Shown piece after piece: positions 16,890-25,799 of a DNA stretch of 35,471 bases. The translations under genes and the position numbers were made by a program. The notes below the pieces were generated by a model. It was not told the origin of the DNA. It ran no database searches and saw nothing but the letters and a program-made list of their open reading frames with translations. Each line of letters opens with the position of its first letter. Position 1 is the stretch's first letter. Where the stretch lies: assembly GCF_022397955.1 (NCBI RefSeq), contig NZ_JAKEUQ010000033.1:255-35725 (forward strand), read 5' to 3'. This DNA comes from Vibrio sp. Isolate32. Lineage in GTDB: Bacteria; Pseudomonadota; Gammaproteobacteria; Enterobacterales; Vibrionaceae.

Positions 16890-18518
16890 ATGGAAAGAAA
16901 AAGGTCGATTTGGCAATTTAGTGCCATCTCAGTAGTCCTTCTTGCGACACTGTTTAGCGGATGCAAAAGTGGTCATGAAAATAATGATGAAAATACAACC
17001 GATCCAGGTTCTACACCATCAGTAGTTGAAATCAGTATACCTAATTCGATTTCATTTTCAGAACCATCATCTGGCTCTAGTACACAATCAATTACTGTTT
17101 CTCTTTCCGAAGCCTTAGCTGAAGATCTGACCTTAACAATCTCGACCAGCGATGTAACAACTCGCTCTGATGGTACCTTCAAAAACTACGATGCTATCTC
17201 TAGTCAAAACGTTAGAATTCCGGCAGGTGCAACCAGCGCAGCTCTACCACTAAACCTTGTACACAATAATCTGTATGAGGGTAGTAAAACACTTCACTAC
17301 TCTATTAGTGCTGACAACCATACAAATTACACACTTTCAAACGAACGAACTGTAGTAACCATTGATGATAGCGATACACAGCCAACGGTTAGTTTTAGTA
17401 ACGACTTAAGTACCGTTGTAGAAGGTGACAGTATTATTCAACAAGCTGTTTTGAGTCATTACACATCTCAAGATGTAACCCTTACCCTAACTCAAACAGG
17501 TATTGCCGCGCCTGAGGACTTTACTGTTGATATATCAGGGTTAACTCTTAAATTACCAGCAGAAACCCTATCAACAAATATCACTTTTTCTGCTCGTGAT
17601 GATAGCTTCGATGAAGGTGGCGAATCGGTAATCTACACGATAGCTTCCGTTGGTAACGCGACTATCGATTCGAGTAAAAACACTCTTGCGTTCTATATTC
17701 CCGGGCAGAAAAATTTCAATGATACTGGGTATGTCACTTATTTTGATGGAACTGACTACGACAGCGTCACTCCTCCAGCATCACATCCAAATCAAGATGC
17801 CGATTTTGGATTAGATGTCACAAATGGAAGTGAACATTCGGATGGGGAATATGGCTTCCGCTACACCAAGCTAGATGCTCACGGATACCCTCTAATACCT
17901 AGCGCTACTGATTGGCGCTGTGTTAAAGATGAACATACCGGATTATATATTGAAGCAAAGCAAGATCCGATAGCACTGCCTAGCCAGTCAGATATCGACA
18001 CTTGGGTGAAGAACCACAAAAACGATCCTGACGCCAACCCTTACCCGTGGGGGAGTCAATCAAGCTCATGGCGAAGCGCTTCGTACACATATACTTGGCA
18101 CGACTCTGATAATACAACCAATGGTGGCTATGCCGGAGCACCCAATGATCTATTGTACAGCGCCGGCCCGATCTCTTCTCAATGTGCGTACATTAATGAT
18201 GGTTCAGGAAGTAACTACTGTAATACAAGTAGTTATATTAGTAGCCTAAACAGTCGCTCTATTTGTGGTATTACAGATTGGCGCTTACCTTCACCTGTTG
18301 AAGCTCGTTCATTTATCAACTTCAATGTCGGCACTGCACCAGCAGGAGCCAATGATTTCTTTCCTAATCTTGGAGGCCGACTCTTCACACACTCTAGCTC
18401 TGTTAAACAAGATGGTAGTGCTAGATGTATCGACTCTCAAAATGGAGAGCTTGAGCTTTGTAATAAAAATATCGCAGGCTCGACAGGAATTGTGGCTGTA
18501 AGTGGAGGTATTGAGTAA
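16890..18518 (+). CDS. Calx-beta and DUF1566 lipoprotein
   Basis: A 542-residue predicted lipoprotein. The signal peptide ends in lipobox LFSG-Cys25, and the next residue is Lys, so sorting to the outer membrane is likely. Two Calx-beta-like domains follow (about 45-160 and 165-270), with the usual EGS and DDS turns that bind calcium in relatives. A DUF1566 (Lcl C-terminal-like) domain covers about 280-540: WRCVKDEHTGLYIE, then CGITDWRLPSPVEARSF. Cysteines in the DUF1566 part probably form disulfides. The ribosome site TTAGG is seven bases before the ATG. The stop overlaps the next ATG by one base. The function is not known; surface adhesion or matrix binding is a guess from the domains. Confidence 0.88.
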   Translation: MERKRSIWQFSAISVVLLATLFSGCKSGHENNDENTTDPGSTPSVVEISIPNSISFSEPSSGSSTQSITVSLSEALAEDLTLTISTSDVTTRSDGTFKNYDAISSQNVRIPAGATSAALPLNLVHNNLYEGSKTLHYSISADNHTNYTLSNERTVVTIDDSDTQPTVSFSNDLSTVVEGDSIIQQAVLSHYTSQDVTLTLTQTGIAAPEDFTVDISGLTLKLPAETLSTNITFSARDDSFDEGGESVIYTIASVGNATIDSSKNTLAFYIPGQKNFNDTGYVTYFDGTDYDSVTPPASHPNQDADFGLDVTNGSEHSDGEYGFRYTKLDAHGYPLIPSATDWRCVKDEHTGLYIEAKQDPIALPSQSDIDTWVKNHKNDPDANPYPWGSQSSSWRSASYTYTWHDSDNTTNGGYAGAPNDLLYSAGPISSQCAYINDGSGSNYCNTSSYISSLNSRSICGITDWRLPSPVEARSFINFNVGTAPAGANDFFPNLGGRLFTHSSSVKQDGSARCIDSQNGELELCNKNIAGSTGIVAVSGGIE

Positions 18519-19057
18519 TGAAACTAAAACTATGCTTAGGTGTAATTGCCTCTCTGTTAAGTGCAAATACCATCGCGCAAACCTGCGTGCAAACTCAAAC
18601 GTCCTCTCACCAAGACGGGCAATTTATTGACCGTAAAGATGGGACATTACTCGATGTAACGACTAATTTACTTTGGTCAAAATGCAACCTAGGCGAAACC
18701 TACAATCAATCTAATGACACATGTGATGGTACCGCGATTAAATATCAAAATTGGCAGGATGCGCTCATCGCAACTGAAGATTCGAATCTGACCACCATCG
18801 CAGGTCAGGTTGGTTTTAGGTTGCCTAATATCAAAGAGTTAAGTTCAATCGTTGACTATAGCTGTACTAGGCCAGCAATCAACCTGACACACTTCCCGAC
18901 AACAACCAACGAACCATATTGGACCAATACTCCTGACGCTCATAAAATCAACAGTGACTATGATGGTTTAATTATTGATTTTGAAGAAGCTTTGGAAGTC
19001 ATTACCGACCCAGATGATATTCCACATCCTCTTGTTCGATTAGTGAAAACATTTTAA
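18518..19057 (+). CDS. Secreted DUF1566 protein
   Basis: A 179-residue protein with a signal peptide (MKLKLCLGVIASLLSANTIAQ) probably cut after residue 20. The rest is one DUF1566 domain: DGTLLDVTTNLLWSKC, then FRLPNIKELSSIVDYSC, and a C-terminal RLVKTF. Four or five cysteines suggest disulfides in the periplasm or outside. Its ATG overlaps the previous stop (TAATG), so the pair is made together. It carries no lipobox, so it may stay soluble or bind its lipoprotein partner. A strong terminator follows at 19082-19111. Function is unknown. Confidence 0.88.
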   Translation: MKLKLCLGVIASLLSANTIAQTCVQTQTSSHQDGQFIDRKDGTLLDVTTNLLWSKCNLGETYNQSNDTCDGTAIKYQNWQDALIATEDSNLTTIAGQVGFRLPNIKELSSIVDYSCTRPAINLTHFPTTTNEPYWTNTPDAHKINSDYDGLIIDFEEALEVITDPDDIPHPLVRLVKTF

Positions 19058-19081
19058 TTAGTTTTTACGGTACAAATAATC

Positions 19082-19111
19082 AAAAAGAGCAGCTCATCCG
19101 CTGCTCTTTTT
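19082..19111. terminator. Bidirectional terminator
   Basis: A perfect stem AAAAAGAGCAGC/GCTGCTCTTTTT (19082-19093 with 19100-19111) has a six-base loop. Flanking A and T runs make it effective both for the DUF1566 pair and for the convergent norspermidine operon. Confidence 0.92.
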
Positions 19112-19134
19112 ATTTTTCTGAACAATAAAGTCCG

Positions 19135-20268
19135 TTACTTAACTGACCATTGTGACAATGAACGTTTGAAGTCTTCATAGCCAAACTCATTCAGTTTTTG
19201 AACGTCGCCATTGCTGCGCTCGCAGCAGATTGAGGGCATTTTAAGGCCATTGAACCAGTTCAGTTTCACCATGGTGTAGCCTGCGCTGTCCAACAAATGA
19301 AGTTTTTGACCAATCTGTAGTGGCTCATCAAAGCTCGCTTCACAAAACTGATCGCCCGCCAAGCATGAACATGAGCCAATCACATAGTCATAACTACCAC
19401 TTTCGGACGCTTCTAATACCGATGCTGGTTCATTATAGATAAGCGTATCAAGGCGGTGTGCCTCAGTCGCAGAATCGACAATTGCCGTTTTCTTCACGTT
19501 CTCAACAATATCCACCACTGTCACAACCAAGTCTGTTGTTTTAGTGATGATAGCTTCACCCGGCTCGAGGTACATTTGCACGCCGTGCTTTTCAGAGAAG
19601 GCTTTTAGCGCAAGACCAAGCTTCTCGATATCATAGCCCGGCCATGTGAAGAACACACCACCGCCCATGCTCACCCAATCTAACTTATCTAGGTGCTCAC
19701 CAAACTGCTCTGAGATTGAATCAAGCAGACCGATGAAGGCATCAACCTCTTTATTCTCACAGTTCATGTGGAACATAACACCGTCAATATCTTCAAAAAC
19801 CTCAGGCTTGATATAATCCGCTTGAACACCCAAACGAGAAAACTGACGCGCTGGATTTGCTAGATCTTGCCCTGCGTAGCTCACACCAGGGTTTAGACGT
19901 AAACCAAGTGAAGCTTTACCTTCAACGATATGACGGTAAGCGGCCAGTTGGCTTTGTGAGTTGAAGATCATCTTGTCACAGATGTCAGCCACTTCTTTCA
20001 CGTCATCTTCGCTGTAACCCACACTGTATGCGTGCGTCTCACCACCAAACGTTTCGTAACCAAGCTTGACTTCGTATGGCCCAGAGCTCGTCGTGCCATC
20101 CAGATAAGGCTTGATGATGTCAAACACACCCCATGTAGAGAAGCACTTAAGTGCCAGTACTAACTTCACACCTGAAATATCTTTCAGCTGCTTCGCTTTC
20201 TCTAGATTCGCAATCAACTTGTCTTCGTTGATCATGAAATAAGGCGTTTTTAGTTCGTTGTTTTGCAT
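19135..20268 (-). CDS. nspC: Carboxynorspermidine decarboxylase
   Basis: A PLP-dependent enzyme that removes CO2 from carboxynorspermidine (and carboxyspermidine) to give norspermidine, the last step of the pathway. The fold is alanine-racemase type III. The PLP lysine is Lys41 in ALKCFSTWG, and GPYEVKLG and the glycine-rich phosphate-binding segment MGGGVF are visible. The C-terminal catalytic cysteine lies in GSCSCLAGD. The 377-residue length is normal. The ribosome site AAGG is eight bases upstream of the ATG. It is the last gene of the operon, separated from the dehydrogenase gene by 171 bases with a 10-base-pair hairpin. In V. cholerae, NspC affects biofilm formation. Confidence 0.97.
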   Translation of the reverse strand: MQNNELKTPYFMINEDKLIANLEKAKQLKDISGVKLVLALKCFSTWGVFDIIKPYLDGTTSSGPYEVKLGYETFGGETHAYSVGYSEDDVKEVADICDKMIFNSQSQLAAYRHIVEGKASLGLRLNPGVSYAGQDLANPARQFSRLGVQADYIKPEVFEDIDGVMFHMNCENKEVDAFIGLLDSISEQFGEHLDKLDWVSMGGGVFFTWPGYDIEKLGLALKAFSEKHGVQMYLEPGEAIITKTTDLVVTVVDIVENVKKTAIVDSATEAHRLDTLIYNEPASVLEASESGSYDYVIGSCSCLAGDQFCEASFDEPLQIGQKLHLLDSAGYTMVKLNWFNGLKMPSICCERSNGDVQKLNEFGYEDFKRSLSQWSVK

Positions 20269-20318
20269 GTTAATACCTTGCGGCCCTCGAGTTCATGAAG
20301 GCACATGATAATCGAACA

Positions 20319-20342
20319 AAGCCGACGCAACAGCATCGGCTT
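20319..20342 (-). other. Structured hairpin in nspC leader
   Basis: On the minus strand, AAGCCGATGC pairs with GCGTCGGCTT around a TGTT loop, a 10-base-pair stem with one G-T pair. It lies 50 bases before the nspC start and no T run follows, so it is not a standard terminator. It could control nspC expression or message ends. Confidence 0.6.
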
Positions 20343-20439
20343 GTAGTTATACGTTCTCGTCATTCATATGACTTTGAATTGAATTCCCAGAACTTTGACC
20401 TTGTCGCTAGGACAACGCAACGAGGGCAAAGAGCCAAAA

Positions 20440-21690
20440 TTACTTCAAAGTATGGATTAGAGGTAGACCTTGCCCGGGCTCTAGCTCTTGAACGTGCCAG
20501 TCTAGACCGATTTCTGGCATGGTTGCTAGGAACGGGTCTGGGTTTAGTTGTTCCATGTTGAACACGCCTTTATCAGCCCATTCACCACGGAAGAACTGAA
20601 GTGCAGCAGTAATTGCTGGAACACCTGTTGTGTAAGAGATCGCTTGGTGCTCTACGTCTTCGTAAGCCACTTCGTGGTCTGCGTTATTGTAGATGAACAC
20701 GCTGCGCTCTTTGCCATCTTTCTTACCTTGAACCCAAGTGCCAATACACGTTAGACCTGTGTAACCCGGAGCCAAAGACGTTGGGTCTGGCAATAGTGCT
20801 TTAAGAACATGCAGAGGTTGAACCACAGTGCCGTCATGTAGTGTTAGTGGATCTGGGCTCAGAAGACCGATATCACGCATACAGTTGAAGTAGTTTAGGT
20901 ACTTATCACCAAAGCCCATCCAGAATTCGATACGCTTAGCTGGGATGAACTCTTTCATTGAACGAACTTCATCGTGCGCCATTGAGTACACTTTGTGAGT
21001 ACCACAGTTAGGAAAATCAAACTCAAGCATACGAGAGTGACAAGGTACTTGTTTCCACTCTTCATTTTCCCAGTAGAACGAGTCACCTTGAATCTCGAGC
21101 ATGTTGGTTTCTGGGTCAAAGTTTGTTGCAAACTTCTTACCGTGGTCACCTGCGTTTACATCCATTACGTCGATCGTGTCGATCTCATCGAACAAGTGCT
21201 TAACCGCGTACGCTGCAAAGATTGATACCACACCTGGATCGAAACCCGCGCCAAGAATACCTGTGATGCCCGCTTCAGCGAACTTCTCACGGTAGCCCCA
21301 CTGCCAATCGTAAGCTTGTGGTACTTGTTGACCTTCAGAACATAGGTCAACCGCTACCGATGTATCTAGGTAAGATACTTTAGATTGGTAACACGCTTCC
21401 ATGATCGCCATGTTTACCCAAGGAGGACCAGCGTTGATAACTAGATCTGGCTTAACTTCTTGAATCAAAGCAACAAGCGCATCAACATCGTCAGCGTCTA
21501 CTGAACGTGCTTCTAGTTTCTTAGTTGAATCTTTAAGGTTGTTTTTACCCTTGATAGATTCGATGATTTTTTCACACTTCGCGATTGTGCGAGAAGCGAT
21601 CGTGATATCACCCAGTACTTCGTTATTTTGTGCTGCTTTATGTGCAACAACCCAACCGACGCCGCCTGCACCAATTTGTAGAATAGCCAT
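20440..21690 (-). CDS. Carboxynorspermidine dehydrogenase (synthase)
   Basis: An NADPH-dependent enzyme that condenses diaminopropane (or putrescine) with aspartate semialdehyde to form carboxynorspermidine (or carboxyspermidine). It belongs to the saccharopine dehydrogenase family. The N-terminal Rossmann motif is IGAGGVGWVVAHKA at about residues 6-19. VINAGPPWVN (about residue 84) and GAGFDPGVV follow as in the family. The length is 416 residues. The gene starts 8 bases after the aminotransferase/decarboxylase stop, so it is in the same operon. It is also called carboxynorspermidine synthase; I give no symbol because usage differs between sources. Confidence 0.95.
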   Translation of the reverse strand: MAILQIGAGGVGWVVAHKAAQNNEVLGDITIASRTIAKCEKIIESIKGKNNLKDSTKKLEARSVDADDVDALVALIQEVKPDLVINAGPPWVNMAIMEACYQSKVSYLDTSVAVDLCSEGQQVPQAYDWQWGYREKFAEAGITGILGAGFDPGVVSIFAAYAVKHLFDEIDTIDVMDVNAGDHGKKFATNFDPETNMLEIQGDSFYWENEEWKQVPCHSRMLEFDFPNCGTHKVYSMAHDEVRSMKEFIPAKRIEFWMGFGDKYLNYFNCMRDIGLLSPDPLTLHDGTVVQPLHVLKALLPDPTSLAPGYTGLTCIGTWVQGKKDGKERSVFIYNNADHEVAYEDVEHQAISYTTGVPAITAALQFFRGEWADKGVFNMEQLNPDPFLATMPEIGLDWHVQELEPGQGLPLIHTLK

Positions 21691-21698
21691 AGTTTTAA

Positions 21699-24650
21699 TT
21701 ACCCTTGTTGTTCTGCTAGCTCAATAGCTAAAGTTTGAATTTTGTTAATTAGAGATTTGAAATCTGATGTCGTTAAGCACGGATTCAAGATAGTGAATTT
21801 CAGCGCACTTTTACCATCAACGACCGTTTCGCCAAGCACGGCAACGCCACGAGTCAGCGCCTCCAGTCTTAACGTCTGATTCAATTTGTCTAAATCAAGA
21901 ACACCGTTTGCTGATTGCCCATTACTAGGCACCGAACGGAACAGCACAGTCGAAAGAGACGGCTCAGCAAGCAGCTCAAAATCGTCATGCTTCTGAATCA
22001 GTTCGGCAACCTCAAGCGTCTGCTCTAGAAGGTGATCGTACATATCACCCAGTTGCTTTGGCCCAACGCTTTGCATAGTCATGAAGACTTTCAGTGCATC
22101 AAAACGCTTGGTGGTAGCGATAGACTTATCGACTAGATTTGGCAGCTCATCGTGCTCACGATTCAAGTAGTCTGCATGATGCAGTAGGTACTTAAAGTTC
22201 GCTTTGTCTTTGAGAAGCACAGCACCACAGCTGATTGTTTGGAAGAACAACTTGTGGAAATCAACGCTCACTGAGTCCGCTTTTTCGATGCCTTTCAGGC
22301 GAGCTTTATGGCTACTTAAGATAAGCGCGCCACCGTAAGCACTGTCGACATGGAACCAAAGATCTTGTTGGTTGGCGATGTCAGCTATCGCTTCCAGGTC
22401 ATCAATAGCACCGTGATCGGTTGTACCCGCGGTACCGACAACAGCAAAAGGAATCAACCCTTGAGCTTTAAGTGCTTTCACTTCTGCGTCTAGCAAGTCC
22501 GGCTTGATAGTGCCGTTTGCATTGGTGTCAACACAACACACTGCAGCTTCGCCTAAACCCATTAAAGAGGCCGACTTTTGAACCGTGAAGTGAGATTTCT
22601 TTGAACATAAGATACGCAGCTTGCTCGCGTATTCTGGCAAGCCAAGCTTTTGGATAGAATGGCCATTGTGCTTATCGGCAACCCAATCTCTCGCAAGCAA
22701 TAAACCCATTAGGTTACTTTGCGTGCCGCCGCTGGTGAAAACACCGTCAGCTTGTGCGCCAAGTTGGTATTTGTCACACATCCAATCCACCACACGCTGC
22801 TCAACATAAGTCGCAGCAGATGCTTGGTCCCATGAATCCATCGATTGATTCAACGCCGCGATAATCGATTCCGCAGCAACAGAAGCCATAAGAGGAGGCG
22901 TGTGAAGGTGTGCAATACAGTCTGGGTGCTGCACAAAGATAGAGTTCGCTGCGACTAAGTCAGCCGTGCTATCTACAACATCAACCAAAGCGTGTTGGTT
23001 ATTATCGAGATCGACAGCATTGATGGCTGCTTCTAGCACTTTTGGGTCTAAACCCGAATAAGGGGTTTCAACCTGTTCAAAAACGGATTTCATCGCTTGA
23101 GTGGTTTGGTTCATCACGTTAGCAAATTCATCACTACCGCCTAAACCCGTCTGGATGAAATACTTGTTCCACTCCTGATTTGCTTCTTCGCTTTGTGTTT
23201 GGTCTTGTTGTAAACCACCACCCGCAGCAATGATGGCTTCTTCCATCACTCTCAATGCAAAGTCGATTTGCTCGAAAGAGATAATCATTGGTGGAAGGAA
23301 GCGAATAACTGAACCATCACGGCCGCCCTTTTCGACCATCAAGCCGCGCTCTAATGCAGCTCGTTGAATCGCTAGGGTTAGAGCGCCGTCTGATTGTGGT
23401 TCGCCAAACTTGTTTAGCTCACCATTTGGTTGCTTGATCTCAGCGCCAAGCATTAAGCCTTTACCTCGGACTTCAGCAATACAGTTCACACGCGATTGAA
23501 TCATCTCAAGCCCATGACGTAAATATTGGCCTGCGATATTCGCGTGATCAACCAAACCATCACGTTCGATGATTTCCAACGCCTTAGCACCAGATACCAT
23601 AGCTAACTGATTTCCACGGAATGTGCCGGTGTGTTCACCCGCTTTCCAAGTGTCGATGCTCTTATCGAATATAAGCAACGACATTGGCAGCCCGCCACCA
23701 ATCGCCTTCGACAAGCATAAAATATCAGGGTTAACGCCTGATTCTTCAAACGCAAAGCGATGGCCGGTTTTACCCACACCACACTGTATTTCATCAAAAA
23801 TCAGTAGGATGCCATGCTCATCACAGATGCGACGTAAGCCTTGTAGCCAAGATGCCGGAGCTGGAATCACGCCGCCCTCACCTTGTACAGGCTCAACGAT
23901 CATCGCGGCAGGTTTCATGATGCCAGATTCGTCGTCATTCAACATACGCTCGATGTAACGAATGCTCGCGTTAGCCCCCGCTTCACCACCAATGCCAAAC
24001 GGGCAACGAAGGTTGTATGGGAAAGGCATGAAATGTACGTCAGACATTAAGCCGCTACGACGTTCTTTGGTGCCAAGGTTACCCATCATGCCCATGGTGC
24101 CGTTAGTCATGCCGTGGTAAGCACCACGAAAAGCAAACATGGTGTTGCGACCTGTAGTTTGCTTGGCGAGCTTGATCGCGGCTTCCACAGCGTCAGCGCC
24201 AGACGGGCCACAGAATTGAAGAACCGAGTTCGTTGAAAAATCTTGAGGGAGAAAAGCTTTAACTCGCTTGATAAACGTCTCTTTTGCTTGAGTCGTAATA
24301 TCAAGAGTCTGGTATGGCAAACCTGAATCGAGTTGGTCTTTAAGTGCTTGGTTAATCTCTGGGTGGTTGTAACCCAGAGAAAGTGTACCTGCACCGGCCA
24401 AGCAATCGAGAAAGAGTTGGCCACGAGTATCTTCAACTAAAACACCACATGCTCGTTTAATAGCAATCGGTAGGCGTCTTGGGTATGAACGAACATCCGA
24501 TTCATGCTGTTCTTGCTCAAGCAAAATAGCGTCAGGTGTTAGGTCGTAAGTTCCCTCAACGATAGGAACCATAGTTGAAAATGAATTTGCGATATTATTA
24601 ATATCGACTTCAAAGGCGGTAGTCATAAAAATCCCCTTGAATGTGTTCAT
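21699..24650 (-). CDS. Fused diaminobutyrate aminotransferase and decarboxylase
   Basis: A two-enzyme fusion of about 983 residues. The N-terminal half is a class III aminotransferase that makes L-2,4-diaminobutyrate from aspartate semialdehyde, with FDEIQCGVGKTG and the PLP lysine in LSKAIGGG. The C-terminal half is a group II decarboxylase that forms 1,3-diaminopropane, with HVDSAYGG and the PLP lysine in DFHKLFFQ. Both lysines are present, so both halves should work. It is the first gene of the norspermidine operon. Start choice: ATG 24650 has GGAGGTGA, matching the 16S tail, five bases upstream; ATG 24626, eight codons later in frame, has AAGGGG. Either may be used, giving 983 or 975 residues. 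Confidence 0.95.
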   Translation of the reverse strand: MNTFKGIFMTTAFEVDINNIANSFSTMVPIVEGTYDLTPDAILLEQEQHESDVRSYPRRLPIAIKRACGVLVEDTRGQLFLDCLAGAGTLSLGYNHPEINQALKDQLDSGLPYQTLDITTQAKETFIKRVKAFLPQDFSTNSVLQFCGPSGADAVEAAIKLAKQTTGRNTMFAFRGAYHGMTNGTMGMMGNLGTKERRSGLMSDVHFMPFPYNLRCPFGIGGEAGANASIRYIERMLNDDESGIMKPAAMIVEPVQGEGGVIPAPASWLQGLRRICDEHGILLIFDEIQCGVGKTGHRFAFEESGVNPDILCLSKAIGGGLPMSLLIFDKSIDTWKAGEHTGTFRGNQLAMVSGAKALEIIERDGLVDHANIAGQYLRHGLEMIQSRVNCIAEVRGKGLMLGAEIKQPNGELNKFGEPQSDGALTLAIQRAALERGLMVEKGGRDGSVIRFLPPMIISFEQIDFALRVMEEAIIAAGGGLQQDQTQSEEANQEWNKYFIQTGLGGSDEFANVMNQTTQAMKSVFEQVETPYSGLDPKVLEAAINAVDLDNNQHALVDVVDSTADLVAANSIFVQHPDCIAHLHTPPLMASVAAESIIAALNQSMDSWDQASAATYVEQRVVDWMCDKYQLGAQADGVFTSGGTQSNLMGLLLARDWVADKHNGHSIQKLGLPEYASKLRILCSKKSHFTVQKSASLMGLGEAAVCCVDTNANGTIKPDLLDAEVKALKAQGLIPFAVVGTAGTTDHGAIDDLEAIADIANQQDLWFHVDSAYGGALILSSHKARLKGIEKADSVSVDFHKLFFQTISCGAVLLKDKANFKYLLHHADYLNREHDELPNLVDKSIATTKRFDALKVFMTMQSVGPKQLGDMYDHLLEQTLEVAELIQKHDDFELLAEPSLSTVLFRSVPSNGQSANGVLDLDKLNQTLRLEALTRGVAVLGETVVDGKSALKFTILNPCLTTSDFKSLINKIQTLAIELAEQQG

Positions 24651-24738
24651 ACTCACCTCCATCAGACGCAATTGCACACCGCTCCTCTATTGATTTAGAG
24701 AGAATTCATAGTGAAACACGCGTATTGTCTAGAAATGA

Positions 24739-24766
24739 GATATAGCTGTACGCTCGCATAAGTCAA
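24739..24766 (-). promoter_or_regulatory. Promoter of the norspermidine operon
   Basis: On the minus strand, -35 TTGACT (24761-24766) and -10 TATATC (24739-24744) are 16 bases apart. The message would start near 24732, giving a leader of about 80 bases to the first ATG. Confidence 0.55.
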
Positions 24767-25486
24767 ATGACGAATACGAAATTAGGCCGTCTTAGGACAG
24801 AAAAAAATTAGTTAGCGCGAGCTCAAGGTTCAGTAATGCTACTGTTTTGAAGAATTGGACATTTTTGCAGTATCGGACAGCTATGAAGAACTGGTCCTTT
24901 TGGAAATGCAGAGCTGATTAGCAATGTTGTTATTAGTGTATTCAATGTTGGGTTTCCCATTAACATGGCGAACTGCGCCATAAGTATCCCGTCTATCAAC
25001 TAAAGGATTAGCCGATACCTACCCTACGTAATGTCCCAATCAGCAAGAATGGTCACTACGCGTATCCCCCAGAAGCAATCACGGCTCTTTTTGAGCATCC
25101 ACCATTCCGAGATTGTCCGAAAAATAACATGAAGTGAAATCAACTATCAATAGTTTTTAATAATGGATTAAGAAATAGGAACAATGATTGAGGAATTGCT
25201 GCAATTATCACCGACTGAGTCTTTAAAAGAGATCCCCGGTTCGCTCGTTCCTCACGCCCGAGGATGACGACGTAGGTATACAAACTTTGCTAGTGAGGCT
25301 TTGAGACCATAGCATCCTTTCGTCACTCCCTAGTACGAAGAACGAGTTCATAGGGAATCTCGCTTTTAAAAACTAACTTATCTAGCGAACTTGACTGCGA
25401 AATTTTGAGATAAAAATAAAAATGAATTTTGAGTGCGGGTTCGAACAAGAAGAGTACTTACACATAAAAGCAAAACAACAGAAAAC
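24767..25486. other. Long gene-free region before tRNA operon
   Basis: About 720 bases hold no convincing gene. Visible items are a six-base-pair hairpin ATGGCG/CGCCAT near 24967-24983, GGACA-like words at about 24859 and 24876, a 27-codon open frame from 25184 that runs into the palindrome, and the palindrome itself (25222-25370). The stretch may be an old insertion scar. I see no RNA gene or origin in it. Confidence 0.5.
25222..25370. repeat. 149-bp imperfect palindromic element
   Basis: The left arm starts TTTAAAAGAGATCCCC and includes CTCGTTC and GATGACGA. The right arm, read on the other strand, starts TTTAAAAGCGAGATTCCC and includes CTCGTTC and GTGACGA. The arms match over roughly 50 bases with small gaps. 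This looks like a miniature inverted-repeat element or large palindromic intergenic repeat. It has no coding capacity. Confidence 0.75.
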
Positions 25487-25518
25487 AAAAAGCCCGAACA
25501 TTTCTGTTCGGGCTTTTT
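25487..25518 (-). terminator. Terminator of tRNA operon
   Basis: A perfect 14-base-pair stem AAAAAGCCCGAACA/TGTTCGGGCTTTTT has a four-base loop. It lies five bases past the last tRNA on the minus strand. Confidence 0.93.
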
Positions 25519-25522
25519 AATT

Positions 25523-25598
25523 TGGAGCGATACATCGGGTTCGAACCGATGACCTCAACCTTGGCAAGGTTGCGCTCTACCAACTGAGCTAGTATCGC
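25523..25598 (-). tRNA. tRNA-Gly (GCC), last of operon
   Basis: A 76-base cloverleaf including an encoded CCA. The anticodon GCC reads GGC and GGU. The acceptor is GCGATAC/GTATCGC with discriminator U. The body from the D-arm through the anticodon arm is nearly identical to the first Gly tRNA at 25800-25875, but the T-stem differs by three compensated pairs. Confidence 0.97.
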
Positions 25599-25634
25599 AT
25601 TTGCTACATCCGTTAAGATGTAGACTTTAATAGA

Positions 25635-25721
25635 TGGTGCCCCGGGCCGGACTTGAACCGGCACAGCGCGAACGCCGAGGGATTTTAAATCCCTTGTGTC
25701 TACCAATTCCACCACCAGGGC
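25635..25721 (-). tRNA. tRNA-Leu (UAA)
   Basis: An 87-base class II tRNA with a long variable arm. The anticodon TAA lies in GGGATTTAAAATCCC. The acceptor GCCCTGG pairs with CCGGGGC (one U-G), and CCA is encoded. It matches the pattern of E. coli leuZ, which also lies in a Gly-Cys-Leu tRNA operon after pgsA. Confidence 0.97.
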
Positions 25722-25799
25722 ACGCAATTCTTTATTGCGATGCCGATTACTGAAAAGTAAAACACCATCTTATGTTAACGCCAATCAACATACAAAATT

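Noticed and set aside
20295..20561. An 88-residue plus-strand open frame
   Set aside because: Its second half is antisense to the carboxynorspermidine dehydrogenase gene and it has no recognisable domain.
24859..24872. Possible sigma-54 promoter (TGGACATTTTTGCA)
   Set aside because: The GG and GC are 8 bases apart instead of 10, so it does not fit the -24/-12 spacing.
25458..25727. An 89-residue minus-strand open frame
   Set aside because: It lies across the terminator and two tRNA genes; the peptide is a translation of tRNA sequence.
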